Below, in pieces: positions 1 through 11,897 of a stretch of 64,000 bases of DNA. A program made the translations under genes and the position numbers. Each line of letters begins with the position of its first letter. Position 1 is the stretch's first letter. Below the pieces are notes generated by a model. The model ran no database searches. It was not told the DNA's origin and was given only the letters and a program-made list of their open reading frames with translations. Source of the stretch: Phymorhynchus buccinoides (Eukaryota; Mollusca; Gastropoda; Neogastropoda; Raphitomidae); the NCBI GenBank assembly GCA_017654935.2, contig CM065699.1:11969966-12033965 (forward strand). Reading direction: 5' to 3'.

Positions 1-356
1 ACCAAAAATACTTCTTTTTTTTTAAGCAACTTAATGCTTTTTTGTTGTTGCTTAGTGCTTACATGATTTCTTAATGCTTTTAGATTCAAATCTTTGTAAT
101 AGATTGTGAGCATAGATGAAAGAAGAAACCCCCCAGATCTAATGAAGCTACGCACACACACACAAAAGACTAATAATAATTTTAAAAATAGAGCAAGCTT
201 CTTGTATTCCAATGTTTCGTGCCAGTCAGCACTTTGTCAAGGATGGCAATGACATCAAATGAAACTTTGAAACTTTATAAATTATCCAATAATGCTTTCC
301 GTTGAAAGTTACGTAGTAAAAAACAAATGGCATTCAAACTTTTATGTTTATTTCTT

Positions 357-601
357 TTAACCCTTTCACCGCCAGCCATATTTCAGCAAAACTTTCCATT
401 AAATTTACCTGGGTAGAGAACAAAATCCATCTGCAGTATTGGGGATTCTTCTGTGACATATATAAAATAAGGTCTATCCTTACGTCCCAAAACTAAGACA
501 ATAGGGTCTTTGGATAATAGACCCCAATTTGATGCCTTTTAGTGACATAGGTGTTAAATCACTGTGGTGCTAAAATGCGACGTTGGCAGTGAAAGGGTTA
601 A
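357..601. mobile_element. MITE with TTAACCCTTTCAC ends
   Basis: About 245 bp bounded by inverted ends reading TTAACCCTTTCACCGCCA and, at the far end, TGGCAGTGAAAGGGTTAA. It is non-coding. Related copies lie at 26,768, 36,096, about 42,333, about 42,893 and 52,206. The TTAA at both tips may be part of the inverted repeat or a TTAA target duplication. Confidence 0.75.
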
Positions 602-784
602 AGTAAAATGCTTAACGTTTTATTTTAATTCACAGTTTCTTCAGTTTGGTTAGACTTTTTCTGTATGTTTTGTCTTACATGTAAATAGTGCACAAGTTTC
701 ATATTTCAGTGTACATTCTTATTATTCTTATTCTAGTATGAGTTGTTTGCATTTGTGCTGCTTTCAGCTGTATCGCTGCTCCAC

Positions 785-1070
785 GGAGGTATGGTGATGT
801 TGATTGCAGTGTGTAGTAGTAGCTAGAGGCAGGTGTAACTAGTTGGGTGTTGATGACACCCATTTCAGTTAGATATATTCAGTGTCATTGGCATGCAAAG
901 ATCCTGAAAGCTGTTATGGCGTTTTAGAGGTATGGAGATGTTGATTGCAGTGCGTAGTTGGAGCTAGAAGCAGGTGTAACTAGTTGGGTGTTGGTTGATA
1001 ACGTCCATTTCAGTTAGATATATTCAGTGTCATTGGCATGCAAAGATCCTAAAAGCTGTTATGGTGTTTT
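785..1070. repeat. Two tandem copies of a ~140-bp intronic unit
   Basis: A segment containing 'aggtatggtgatgttgattg' through 'ctgttatggcgttttag' is followed at once by a second, slightly diverged copy ending at about 1,070. The corresponding region of copy B (about 52,690-53,050) is the same but indel-rich. Confidence 0.75.
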
Positions 1071-1112
1071 AGCATTGGTTCATATCACACACATGTGCAG
1101 GTGTCACGCGCA

Positions 1113-2138
<1,026 letters not shown>

Positions 2139-2231
2139 GAAACAGGAGGCTGATAATAAAGAGGATGAGCAATTGTTGATGAATGTAATAACAATGCTGA
2201 CAATGATAATGGTGATTGTTTGTTTGTTTTC

Positions 2232-2340
2232 GTACCCTGGCTAAGAAGCTCCAGGGATCATCCCAACAGCCGAAGCACTTGAACACTATGGTACAAATGC
2301 ACCAGCTAGGGATGAGAACATTACGTGTGTGACCGTTGTA
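2232..2340. repeat. Dispersed repeat, 'CCAGGGATCATCCCAACAG' family
   Basis: This repeat starts near 'accctggctaagaagctcc' and runs through 'gatgagaacattacgtgtgt'. The same core recurs at 3,773, 18,085, 26,308, 30,157, 55,012 and 56,462. The longer copies continue into a 'gggcagccacactccg' segment. Probably a SINE fragment. Confidence 0.8.
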
Positions 2341-2380
2341 ATGGCGGTAATAAGAACGACAATGCTGGTGCTGGTTTCAG

Positions 2381-2476
2381 ATCGGCAAACAGTCAGATCT
2401 GATCAAGAAGCTCCAGGACACCCTGACAGAATGCCACTACGATCTGGACCTCACCAGGAGGCGCGCTGATGATGAT
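2381..2476 (+). CDS. Coiled-coil exon e1 (32 aa), copy A
   Basis: The acceptor 'ctggtttcag' and donor 'gttagt' enclose 96 nt, phase 0, encoding 32 residues beginning IGKQSDLIKKLQ and ending RRRADDD. Isoleucine 1, Ile 8 and Leu 11 fit the 28-residue module, and four extra residues at the end make 28+4, a stutter in the heptad pattern. The twin in copy B (55,160-55,255) differs by three synonymous changes. No catalytic motif; the role is presumably rod formation. Confidence 0.87.
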
Positions 2477-2679
2477 GTTAGTGCCATGGTTTTGTTTTAT
2501 TGTATTTTGCAGACTGTAAGGCGATACGTTTTTTCCCCAGACTGAGACCTCTGTGCTTTATAGTGCGAATAAATGTAATTTTAAAAAAATAAAAAAATAA
2601 CAAGCTTTGTTGATGAGATGGACATTTTCGGCTTTTATTAAACAGAGCCTTTGTCAAACATGGCACTATTTATTCACCT

Positions 2680-2832
2680 GGGCCTGTATTCACGTTGAGA
2701 TAGCATGAGACTTAGCATCATGCTAACTTAGAAGCTCTTCCAAAAGTCCTATTAAATCCTATAGGACATTGGAAGAGCTTCTAAGTTAGCATCATGCTAA
2801 GTCTCATGCTATCTCAACGTGAATACAGGCCC
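2680..2832. mobile_element. 153-bp near-perfect hairpin MITE
   Basis: It opens with 'gggcctgtattcacgttgag' and closes with its reverse complement ending 'tacaggccc'. The arms are about 65 nt and the loop ('aaaagtcctattaaatcct') is about 25 nt. Almost every arm base pairs. Its twin in copy B is 55,459-55,611. It lies in the intron after e1. It may be a MITE; a structured intronic RNA is also possible. Confidence 0.85.
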
Positions 2833-3436
2833 TGACCAATATATGACTAACAATAATAGTTAGAAAATATAATAACAAAATCTGAAATTTGTGTCAAATG
2901 TCAAATGTACGCCTTATAATAATGTTGCTGTTAATGAATGAATTGCATTCATTTATTTGTTTATTGCATAAAGAGAAAGGAGAGGTATGACAAAAGGGGA
3001 AGGGAGGAGAGGGGGGGGGGGGCAAAAAAAGTACAAGACTTAATGAGGGGGGGTGGGGAAGGTAAAAAAAACAACTACCAATCAGAAACCCACAATGGAA
3101 TGTTTTGCCCAAATTGAAATTTTTCCATCATAAGATACAGCTGTGTGATAGAATTTCAGTATCTTATTTGTATAATCTTATAGAATATCAGTATCTTTCG
3201 TAGTTTTTATTTTATTTTAGTCATTTGAAGTTTGACTTGCAAGAAACATCTTTTCTGCAGAAAATTGGTATGAAAGAGATTTTCTAGTTACGTAAATTTA
3301 AAAATTCTATGATGATAAATGATAAAAACAAAAGAAAATCAAGAGAGAGTTCAGGTTTTCTGTTTCTTATGAAATTGGCTTAGAAAAAGCTACCAAGCCG
3401 TCAATATGCCTGTTTACCAGTTGAATCCCATGTTTT

Positions 3437-3578
3437 TACTTTTGTATGTGTGTGTGTATGTGTACGTGTGTACATGCGGCGTGCATGTGTGCATGCGTGT
3501 GTATGTGTGCGTGCGTGTGTGTGCACGCACATGTATGCGTGCATGCGCGTGTGTGTGTGCATGTGTGTGTGTGTGTCT
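3437..3578. repeat. (GT)n-rich tract just upstream of exon e2
   Basis: An imperfect GT/GC run of about 140 bp ends right at the 'gtgtgtctcag' acceptor of e2. In copy B the run is far shorter (about 20 bp, 56,247-56,266), so the distance and composition upstream of this splice site differ between copies. Confidence 0.85.
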
Positions 3579-3581
3579 CAG

Positions 3582-3665
3582 GTAATGAAGAGAGATGAGG
3601 GCATCAAACAGCTGCAGGAGGACCTGATGGAATCCCAGACACAGTACTCTGCCTGCTACAATGAG
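3582..3665 (+). CDS. Coiled-coil exon e2 (28 aa), copy A
   Basis: An 84-nt phase-0 exon between 'gtctcag' and 'gtcagg'. It encodes exactly one 28-residue module: VMKRDEGIKQLQEDL, then ESQTQYSACYNE at the end. It shows the module signature clearly: V1, I8, L11, D14-L15, Y22, C25, E28. The only change in copy B is GTA to GTG at codon 1. The similar exon e4 and the exon at 51,592 suggest these arose by duplication of one ancestral 28-residue exon. Confidence 0.9.
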
Positions 3666-3772
3666 GTCAGGAAAACAAACAGCATATTTTACCCACTGTA
3701 CAGTGATACCTTTCTTTCCAGACTGAGACCCTTGCACCTTGTAACATGTATCACTCATGTTGTTTGTTGTTG

Positions 3773-3925
3773 TTCCCTGGCTTAAAGACTCCAGGGATCA
3801 TCCCGACCACCGAAGCAATTGAGGCACAAATACACCAACTAGGGATGAGAACATTGCGTGTGTGACCGTTTTTTTATTACCCCGCCACGTGGGCAGCCAC
3901 ACTCCGACTTCGGAGGAGTTTCATT
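3773..3925. repeat. Dispersed repeat, longer copy
   Basis: Contains 'agactccagggatcatccc', 'aactagggatgagaac' and 'cacgtgggcagccacactcc', followed by the palindromic 'ctccgacttcggag'. Same family as 2,232-2,340; matches 56,462-56,610 in copy B. Confidence 0.8.
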
Positions 3926-4177
3926 TATATTTTGAAATGAAAACGAAACACCCGAAGGTGTTCTTGCTCTCTTTGGACTTGGTTTAGGGATCTGCATGTT
4001 GACCCTCCAGACTGTGGCTCTGAAATGGGACTAGGAATGATCAGGAATGACTAGGGATGATCAGTACCATGGTAGGAATAATTCTAATGGATAAGCCAGA
4101 AAATAAGGACTAGGAGAAAAATGAAGGAAATAAGAAAAAAAGCTACAAATTTGGCTTGTTTCTTTTTTTTTAACTTG

Positions 4178-4366
<189 letters not shown>

Positions 4367-4775
4367 AGGGGGGGGAGGGGGGTACATGTGTGTGGGTGCG
4401 TGAGTATGTTTGCGTGTGTGTCCATGTATGCGTGTGTGTGTATTGTGTGTATGCGTGGTGTAGTGCCTGTGCTTGAGCGTGAGTGTGTGTTTGTGTGTGG
4501 GGGGTGTGTGTGTGTGTGTGTGCGTTTTTGTGTGCTTGAGTGCGTGTGTGTACGAGAAAGAGAGAGAGAGAGAGTGTGTTTGTGTGTGTGTGTGTGTGTA
4601 TGCATGTGTGCGTTTATGTGTGCGCGTGCGTGCCTGGGTGTGGGAATGTGTGTGTGCACGTTTGAATGCGTGAGTGTGCACTCGTGCGTAAGCATGTGTT
4701 TGTGGGGGGGATGAAAACATTGATGTATGTCTTTGTGCTATTGTCATGATAGGGACTGTTGGCCTAGATCCCGAG

Positions 4776-4902
<127 letters not shown>

Positions 4903-5084
4903 GTCTGTCTGTATCAAGTTGGTAGCCACCACAGAAGAAGATGCCTTGCTAAAAAGATGAACAAGAGAAAAAAACACCATATAGCAAAGCATATAACATA
5001 TGTGGCACAGTAGGCTTTGCAGGCATTTAGCCTGCTGTTACGTTATCATTTTATGTCTGTACATTTGTGTTGTTGTGGTCTCAG

Positions 5085-5252
5085 GTGTTGCGGCTAGAAG
5101 AGGAGCTGGAGAAGGTGAAGGGCGAGAACGCCCACCTGGCGGAGGTGGGGACCCGGGCCACCCAGACAGGCAGCCAGCTGCAGGAACAGATGACCCAGCT
5201 GGAGCTAGACCTCACCATATCGCAGGAGAAACACCGCACCTGCCAGAAAGAG
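5085..5252 (+). CDS. Coiled-coil exon e3 (56 aa), copy A
   Basis: 168 nt, phase 0, between 'gtggtctcag' and 'gtgggt'. It encodes 56 residues (2 x 28), starting VLRLEEELEKVKGENAHLAE and ending ISQEKHRTCQKE. The last 21 residues, from MTQLELDL on, are the part that has been tandemly duplicated with the adjoining intron to make the array that follows. Differences from copy B (57,771-57,938) are three nucleotide changes, all synonymous. Confidence 0.9.
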
Positions 5253-5265
5253 GTGGGTAGAGTTC

Positions 5266-5297
<32 letters not shown>

Positions 5298-5302
5298 CAC
5301 AG

Positions 5303-5998
5303 ATGACCCAGCTGGAGTTGGACTTCACCATATCGCAGGAGAAACACTGCACCTGCCAGAAAGAGGTGGGTAGAGTTCATCATCATCATCATCATCATCA
5401 TCACAGATGACCCAGCTGGAGTTGGACTTCACCATATCGCAGGAGAAACACTGCACCTGCCAGAAAGAGGTGGGTAGAGTTCATCATCATCATCATCATC
5501 ATCATCACAGATGACCCAGCTGGAGTTGGACTTCACCATATCGCAGGAGAAACACTGCACCTGCCAGAAAGAGGTGGGTAGAGTTCATCATCATCATCAT
5601 CATCATCATCACAGATGACCCAGCTGGAGTTGGACTTCACCATATCGCAGGAGAAACACTGCACCTGCCAGAAAGAGGTGGGTAGAGTTCATCATCATCA
5701 TCATCATCATCATCACAGATGACCCAGCTGGAGTTGGACTTCACCATATCGCAGGAGAAACACTGCACCTGCCAGAAAGAGGTGGGTAGAGTTCATCATC
5801 ATCATCATCATCATCATCACAGATGACCCAGCTGGAGTTGGACTTCACCATATCGCAGGAGAAACACTGCACCTGCCAGAAAGAGGTGGGTAGAGTTCAT
5901 CATCATCATCATCATCATCATCACAGATGACCCAGCTGGAGTTGGACCTCACCATATCGCAGGAGAAACACTGCACCTGCCAGAAAGAGGTGGGTAGA

Positions 5999-6049
<51 letters not shown>

Positions 6050-6148
6050 CATCATCACAGATGACACAGCTGGAGCTGGACCTCACCATATCGCAGGAGA
6101 AACACCGCACCTGCCAGAAAGAGGTGGGTAGAGTTCATCATCATCATC

Positions 6149-6180
<32 letters not shown>

Positions 6181-6270
6181 CATAGATGACCCAGCTGGAG
6201 CTGGACCTCACCATATCGCAGGAGAAACACCGCACCTGCCAGAAAGAGGTGGGTAGAGTTCATCATCATC

Positions 6271-6302
<32 letters not shown>

Positions 6303-6385
6303 CATCATCACAGATGACACAGCTGGAGCTGGACCTCACCATATCGCAGGAGAAACACCGCACCTGCCAGAAAGAGGTGGGTAGA

Positions 6386-6433
<48 letters not shown>

Positions 6434-6523
6434 AGATGACCCAACTGGAGCTGGACCTCACCATATCGCAGGAGAAACACCGCACCTGCCAGAAAGAGGT
6501 GGGTAGAGTTCATCATCATCATC

Positions 6524-6555
<32 letters not shown>

Positions 6556-6642
6556 AGATGACCCAACTGGAGCTGGACCTCACCATATCGCAGGAGAAAC
6601 ACCGCACCTGCCAGAAAGAGGTGGGTAGAGTTCATCATCATC

Positions 6643-6674
<32 letters not shown>

Positions 6675-6742
6675 CATAGATGACCCAACTGGAGCTGGAC
6701 CTCACCATATCGCAGGAGAAACACCGCACCTGCCAGAAAGAG
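5303..6742 (+). repeat. Tandem array of 13 full 63-nt micro-exon-like units
   Basis: Thirteen units follow exon e3, with ATG starts at 5303, 5407, 5511, 5615, 5719, 5823, 5927, 6061, 6186, 6314, 6436, 6558 and 6680. Each is a 63-nt copy of the 3' end of e3 (21 residues, MTQLEL to TCQKE, three heptads) between '(c)acag' or 'atag' and 'gtgggt'. Between units are (ATC)n 'introns' of 41 bp in the first group and up to about 70 bp later. Units 1-7 are spaced exactly 104 bp, and units 1-6 read DFTISQEKHCTC instead of DLTISQEKHRTC. Read through unspliced, a unit gives poly-His and then a TGA. Each unit keeps frame and heptad register if spliced in, but a 41-bp intron is very short. Use as exons is inference. 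Confidence 0.85.
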
Positions 6743-6886
6743 GTGGGTAGAGTTTATTGCTGCTGGCATTTTTGTTGTCATCATCATCATCATCATCATC
6801 ATCACAGACGCAATACTGTTGGAGCTAGATGTAGTAAGTAAGTGTCATTGTCATCAAATAGTTGATGGAGGATGCTATGTGCAAGA

Positions 6887-6934
6887 AGAAGACCTCACCA
6901 TATCGCAGGAAAAACACCGCACCTGCCAGAAAGA
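6887..6934 (+). pseudogene. Degenerate last micro-exon unit
   Basis: A 5'-truncated copy of the same unit: 'gaagaagacctcaccatatc' through 'cagaaagag' followed by 'gtgggt'. The upstream part is replaced by unrelated sequence after a diverged ATC run at 6,778-6,805. Matches 58,329-58,363 in copy B, which is further shortened. Confidence 0.7.
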
Positions 6935-7234
6935 GGTGGGTGGAATTTATTGCTGCTGCAAGCCTGTTTACCTTTACGATTTTGCCATAATTTGTACAAA
7001 ACAAATTATGATAATTACGGCGATGAAAAACAACCACCAAAAACACACGCAACTGTAGTGGTTTGCAGGTCTGCAGGATCAGTTACGTATTGCAAATGGT
7101 GGCTGCCGAGCATGATTTCACTCAAATGCTCAATGATTTATGATTTCAATGAGGTTAACGGAGCCGGGCAAAGCAAGGAGGAGTTACTTTGGTTGCAGCT
7201 GTGATTGGGAAGACAAATGATCGATTTTCTTATG

Positions 7235-7430
7235 AAATTTAAAAAAGACCTGTTAGATTCAATCTGAGAAAATGGTCTAGAGATATGTCTTTCCTGACTT
7301 GTCTGAGCCAAAAACCATCATCCCAGGGCTATGACATCAAAAGTTATGACATCATCAGTGACATCACATGTCCAGTAGTAGACTCATACATGACCAGCAG
7401 TGAAGAGGTTATCTCACTCAAGTCGTTCCG
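7235..7430. repeat. Dispersed repeat related to 30,403-30,633
   Basis: Contains 'cctgttagattcaatctgag', 'ctatgacatcaaaagttatg' and 'gacatcatcagtgacatcac'. The reverse complement forms the interior of the TTAA-ended element at 30,403. Copy B equivalent is about 58,678-58,840. Confidence 0.7.
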
Positions 7431-7800
7431 GCCATATATGTCCGGAATTAATAGATAGCTGTCAGTTTGATGCATTTGCTTCAAGGGAAGTAAATATGTG
7501 TGCACACCACACCTTGGTCACTTCTAAACTTGCTTCACTCCCTAAGACCACAGTTTTGCCCTTGACTTTGCTTTTGTAGTGGTTCGTTGTGGGGGAACCA
7601 ATCGGTGTAGAGAGGTTTTTTTATATAAAGTCTATATATATAAAAAAAAGTCTGATATTTACTTCCCTATGTCTAAACCTGAAGTAAAAAGCTGTAATCT
7701 TCTTTCATTTCTCCTTTTGTTTATGTATGTTTTGTTTTGTGCATGGCTGGAGTGATTTGTGAGTTTTTTTAATCATTCAAAATCGTTGCGATGCGAATGA
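7419..7800. repeat. Dispersed repeat, 'TTCCGGCCATATATGTCCGG' family
   Basis: Runs from 'caagtcgttccggcc' through the 'cctatgtctaaacctgaagt' block to 'ttgcgatgcgaatgagtta'. The same sequence is at 58,850-59,206. It also appears, split by younger insertions, at 21,775-22,185 plus 22,955-23,140. No coding content. Confidence 0.8.
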
Positions 7801-7802
7801 GT

Positions 7803-8053
7803 TAGGTATTAGGTACTTTATAGTCACAGAGGCGACTCTGAAATTTGGGTTGCTCCCACCTGGAGAGCACGTCGCAGCCAGAGGCGCGCCACCCAATTAT
7901 TTTTTTGCATGCAATTATTGGGTGACTAATGAGGAAGGAAAGGAGGGGGGAGGGGGTAAATTTTGACCATATAACAACTTTTTCGTTGTCACTGGGATTA
8001 ACGTGTGCTAAGTGCATGGGGCACACGGGACCTCGGTTTATTGTCTCATTCAA
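7803..8053 (-). mobile_element. SINE, minus-strand copy
   Basis: Reverse complement carries the SINE body 'tgcacttagcacacgtta' and the end 'ctggctgcgacgtgctctcc' with a 'taatacctaa' tail. Other copies: 16,862, 44,755, 48,876, 51,346 and 59,228. The copy at 48,876 includes a tRNA-like head. Confidence 0.75.
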
Positions 8054-8143
8054 AAGACTCCACGTTCAGACCATAAGGCCTAGTGCAAAGTGATTAGGCG
8101 AGAGCTAGCGATGACCAATGTGCTGTGGTTGTGTGTTGTCCAG

Positions 8144-8227
8144 GTGACCAATCGTGACCAAGTGATTCTGCGACTGCAGACCGACTTGGACGCCGCCCAT
8201 CAGAAATACACAGGCTGTTCTGAGGAG
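8144..8227 (+). CDS. Coiled-coil exon e4 (28 aa), copy A
   Basis: 84 nt, phase 0, between 'gtgttgtccag' and 'gtagag'. One 28-residue module, VTNRDQVILRLQTDLDAA to YTGCSEE, with V1, I8, L11, D14-L15, Y22, C25 and E28 as in e2. Copy B (59,561-59,644) has two synonymous differences. The donor is weak (gtagag) but identical in both copies. Confidence 0.88.
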
Positions 8228-8509
8228 GTAGAGAAACGCATCTAAATACGTTCATCTTTTCTTGGTCATTGTGATCATCAACATCTCTGCTGCTTACTGT
8301 GAAGATGCATCTTTTCAGAAAATATCTGTTAATTTCTGTCTGTCCATCCACTGTCAGTCAACCTTATAAATAATTTGTGTTGTATGTAGGTATTTTAAAT
8401 GTGAGTTGTGTGAGTGCGATAAAGGGATATTTTGTTCTAACTAATTTTAAGTACATGTATTTTGAGTATATTTTGTGTGCGTGGGGTAAGCTTCACGTCT
8501 TTTGTCTTT

Positions 8510-8585
8510 TTTTCATGTAAAGCGCTGCGAGTCCTGCTATGTCATGAGAATAGTGCTATAGAAGATTTATTTATTATTATTATTA
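8510..8585. repeat. SINE/LINE 3' end with (ATT)n tail
   Basis: 'catgtaaagcgctgcgagtc' followed by 'tgctatagaagatttattta' and an ATT run. Similar ends occur at 21,530-21,600, 50,313-50,376 and 59,935-60,007. Confidence 0.6.
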
Positions 8586-8645
8586 CCACTTAAAACAAAG
8601 TTTGCCTTTATTTTTCATCCCCTCTTCTGTGTCTGCCTATCTATC

Positions 8646-8790
<145 letters not shown>

Positions 8791-9294
8791 CCTTCGTGTC
8801 TGATGTTTTTGGCCAAGGAGTTTCCACCAATGGCAAGGGTAGAAATTACCAATGCGATGGATGGGAAAAGAAAAAGAGAAAAAATTACCAACTACATTTT
8901 CAGCAGATTTAAAAACACTCCCAGTCTCCCCCTCAAATCCTTGATATGGATTGAATTGATTTAAGTTTGCTGCCTTTCTTTGAATTGAAGTAAATGATCT
9001 TAAACAAAATCTCAACTTCCGATCTTTTATCAAATGGATTTTTGAAATTGTTGCGAAACGTTATCATTTTTCAGTTATTTAAAAATGCAAAATTGTGTTT
9101 AGGATTTTCATTGTTGTTTTCTGAGCTACCCTGTCAAATGATGACACAAGACATTTTGTTATTAATTGAATGATAACTGTTTTCAAGTATGCCTCTTATT
9201 TAATGACAGACTTTTTTTCCAGGCTATTCGATTTTTATGCTTGTTTTCTATAATCACTCCTTGGTTCAAAGTTTGTTAATTTCGGTCTGTTCAG

Positions 9295-9399
9295 TTAAAC
9301 GCCAAAGAGAAGGAGATTCAGCGGCTGAACAGCAAAGTCAGGGAGATGCAGCAAGAAATCAGAACACAGCTGCAACTGCTAGAACAACGAGACACCAAG
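9295..9399 (+). CDS. Coiled-coil exon e5 (35 aa), copy A
   Basis: 105 nt, phase 0, between 'ggtctgttcag' and 'gtgcgt'. It encodes 35 residues (five heptads): LNAKEKEIQRLNSKVREMQQ, then a Gln-rich tail ending QLLEQRDTK. Copy B (60,612-60,716) has two synonymous differences. There a short insertion has duplicated the donor site. Confidence 0.88.
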
Positions 9400-10559
9400 G
9401 TGCGTGTGTGTGTGTGTGTTGTGCAATAGGGCATTTGCCACGGCGGTCGTACTGTAGACTAGGCTAGTGTCTGACTACATTCTTGCTCGCATGATGGGTA
9501 CTACTCTTTCAGTTTTACACTGATTTCAGTATTTTTAATTTGACCAGAAACTGAATTCAGTTTTTGTTTAATTTATAAAACAAAAAATATATAAAATTAA
9601 GAAAACGACCACAGGCAATTTGGGGCATTTTGAACTTGGTTGTTCTATCTTGGAAGTTTACAAAGGCAATGTAATAATTTTACAAGGCTTTCATAAGTGT
9701 GTGTGTGTGTATGTGTGTGTCTGCTTATGCGCGCGTGTGTGTCGTGTGTGTTTGATATAATGTGTGTGTGTGTGTGGGGGGGTGAGCGTTTTTTCTCTGT
9801 CCATTATCTCCTCTTCTTCCTTCCCCAACCCCCCCCCCCCTCTCTTTTCTTGTTTCCCTTTTCCTCTCCCCTCCTCTCTACTTTTCCCTCCCTTGAACAT
9901 TGTTTTTTCTTGCTAGAGGCGTGCAAATGTGTGTATGTGATTTTGAGAGGTGAGTGGTTTTAAAGAAAATTTCAACGGTAATGCATAAACCCATTTTTTG
10001 CTTGTCAGTCCATGGTTTGTACTCGTAAAAGAAAATAAATTAGAAATATTGTACGGTCGTAGATGCGGGCGTTGGGGTGTTTTGTTTATAATTTTACAAG
10101 GCTTATCGCACTCAAACTGTCTCTGTCTATCATTTTAACTGTCTGTCTGTCTCGTTATTTCTCTCTCTTAACTTGCCCCCCTGAATCGTCCGACAGGGCT
10201 CTGCCCCTGTACCCTGCCGGGTCCCTGGACCCCTGCCTTTCAGTTTTTTTCATTTGGGGAAGTTGAACCCCTGCACATGTTTTGCCCGTAGTTGCATGAC
10301 CTCTCTTATTCAAAGCCTTTAATTGAAATTGAAGGTCGCTCGTCTCTGGCAAATGGTCCATTGCTTGCTCGTTTTGTTTAACTTGTTGAAGTACGCATCT
10401 GTATAAGAACTTTTTAAGCATCTTTTCCTGGTTTTCGATTTCCTTTGTCTTCCTTTCGGTCAGGTTTTGTTGGTTGTTTTTTTTACTCTTTTCTTCACTT
10501 CTGTAATGAGAATCTATGTGCAGTGTATATTTTCATCATGGGAAACTTTTATGCAGTTT

Positions 10560-10905
10560 TTCTTCTTCCGTGTTCCCGGGCCATAAGGCCACAATGGGCA
10601 CGTATGTGTCCGTTTTCCAGGGGGTTTTCCCCCGCTGCATTCAGCCGTCATGTTCCGATTTTGGAGGAGCTCATTCCGATTTCGGAGGAGCTCAAAGGAG
10701 AAAACTATATTGAAGATTTTTTGGGGAAAAAAGGCAGGAGAATGGGCCAAAAGTGAGAAAGATAGTAGATGACATGAAGCAAGGGTAAAGGCAGAGTCAA
10801 AGAGAGGGGCAGATTAGAGGAAGTTACAAGCACAGAACTTCCAGAAGATGGAACTATTTGTACAGAAGACACCCTCCCCCCCCCCCCCCCCTGGTATCCC
10901 CACAG
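10560..10905. repeat. Dispersed repeat, 'CGGGCCATAAGGCCACAATG' family
   Basis: Contains 'gggccataaggccacaatgg', 'gattttggaggagctc', 'aggagaatgggccaaaag' and 'cacagaacttccagaag', with a C-homopolymer at 10,866-10,880. Related copies: 61,555-61,860 (+), 46,790-47,070 (+), 31,040-31,380 (-), 38,120-38,420 (-) and, for the first part, 50,880-51,005 (-). Confidence 0.75.
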
Positions 10906-10952
10906 TTTTTTGTATGCAGTATACAAATGGAGTGATTACCTCATGCTTTCAG

Positions 10953-11015
10953 AGCGCGCAGGATGACAAACAGCTACAAAGACTGCAGCATGAGTTGGAG
11001 ACTACCATCATAGAG
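10953..11015 (+). CDS. Coiled-coil exon e6 (21 aa), copy A
   Basis: 63 nt, phase 0, between 'catgctttcag' and 'gtgagc'. It encodes 21 residues (three heptads), SAQDDKQLQRLQHELETT to the end IIE. The sequence is identical in copy B (61,908-61,970). Its size matches the tandem micro-exon unit after e3, although the sequences are different. Confidence 0.85.
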
Positions 11016-11556
11016 GTGAGCTGGTACTCTCCCTTTTTTGTCTTTTTTTGTTTTGTACATCTATTTGTAAAAGAACAGAAGTAGATTGCAATAGGAATTG
11101 TTCGGAAATAATTAAGGGGAGTAATTTCATGGTGTGTGGGAGTTATCTTGCCTAATTCAAACGGGGGAAGTTACTCTATCGTCAGGTAGATCCCCAGCTC
11201 TCGCCTCGTGTGTTTGAGTAAACACACAGCACTTAGAACACCGTGTGTCATTCTAAAATTGATGTCATTTATACTTTACGTCACATTTTGCAAGTTCTAT
11301 CAGTTTGTGGCCACCCCTGATTTTTCTTTAAAAAAAATTTGCAAGTCGCTGACTCGCATCCTGCGGTTTCAAGCTTCAACACCATGGTTGCTATGGCTTG
11401 TCCGCCTTGGTCAAGGTAAAGAACTCTTATTTTCACGAAATGCTCTCCCCTCGTATTTTCCGAACATTGTCTATTTGAGCGTGACCCTGTGTGTTTCTTT
11501 GTTGGTATGTTTGACAGGAACGTGTGCCAACTTGTACGTAGAGTCTCAGCTGCTGT

Positions 11557-11790
11557 AACAATGTTAGTAAAAATGTGGCAGAATTGTTCTCAATATTGCG
11601 ACGACGAACAATCTTAGTACAAATGTGGCAGAATTGTTCTCAATATTGCGATGACGATTGCACATTATGTCTAAAGACCCACTGACTAACTTAGGAAGAA
11701 GAAAAAATGTCCTATTTCTTTTTACATTATGTCTAAAGACCCACTGACTAACTTAAGATGAAGAAAAAAATGTCCTCTTTCTTTTTCTCT
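11557..11790. repeat. Two adjacent small tandem duplications, copy A only
   Basis: A 50-bp unit ('gtggcagaattgttctcaat') occurs twice at 11,557-11,656. A ~64-bp unit ('ctaaagacccactgactaac') occurs twice at 11,660-11,790. Copy B (62,491-62,600) has one of each. Confidence 0.85.
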
Positions 11791-11897
11791 TTCTCTTCCC
11801 GCTTTAAAAAAATGGGAGTATGTTATTTTGCTTTCTGTCTGAAGTCCAGAATTCAATCTATGCTTTCACTCGATTCTTGGAAGTTCTCAACTTCATG

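Noticed and set aside
5067..5306. Protein ending in a poly-His run
   Set aside because: The first part is exon e3 in frame; the His run is the (ATC)n intron read through past the donor gtgggt, ending at a TGA in the next unit.
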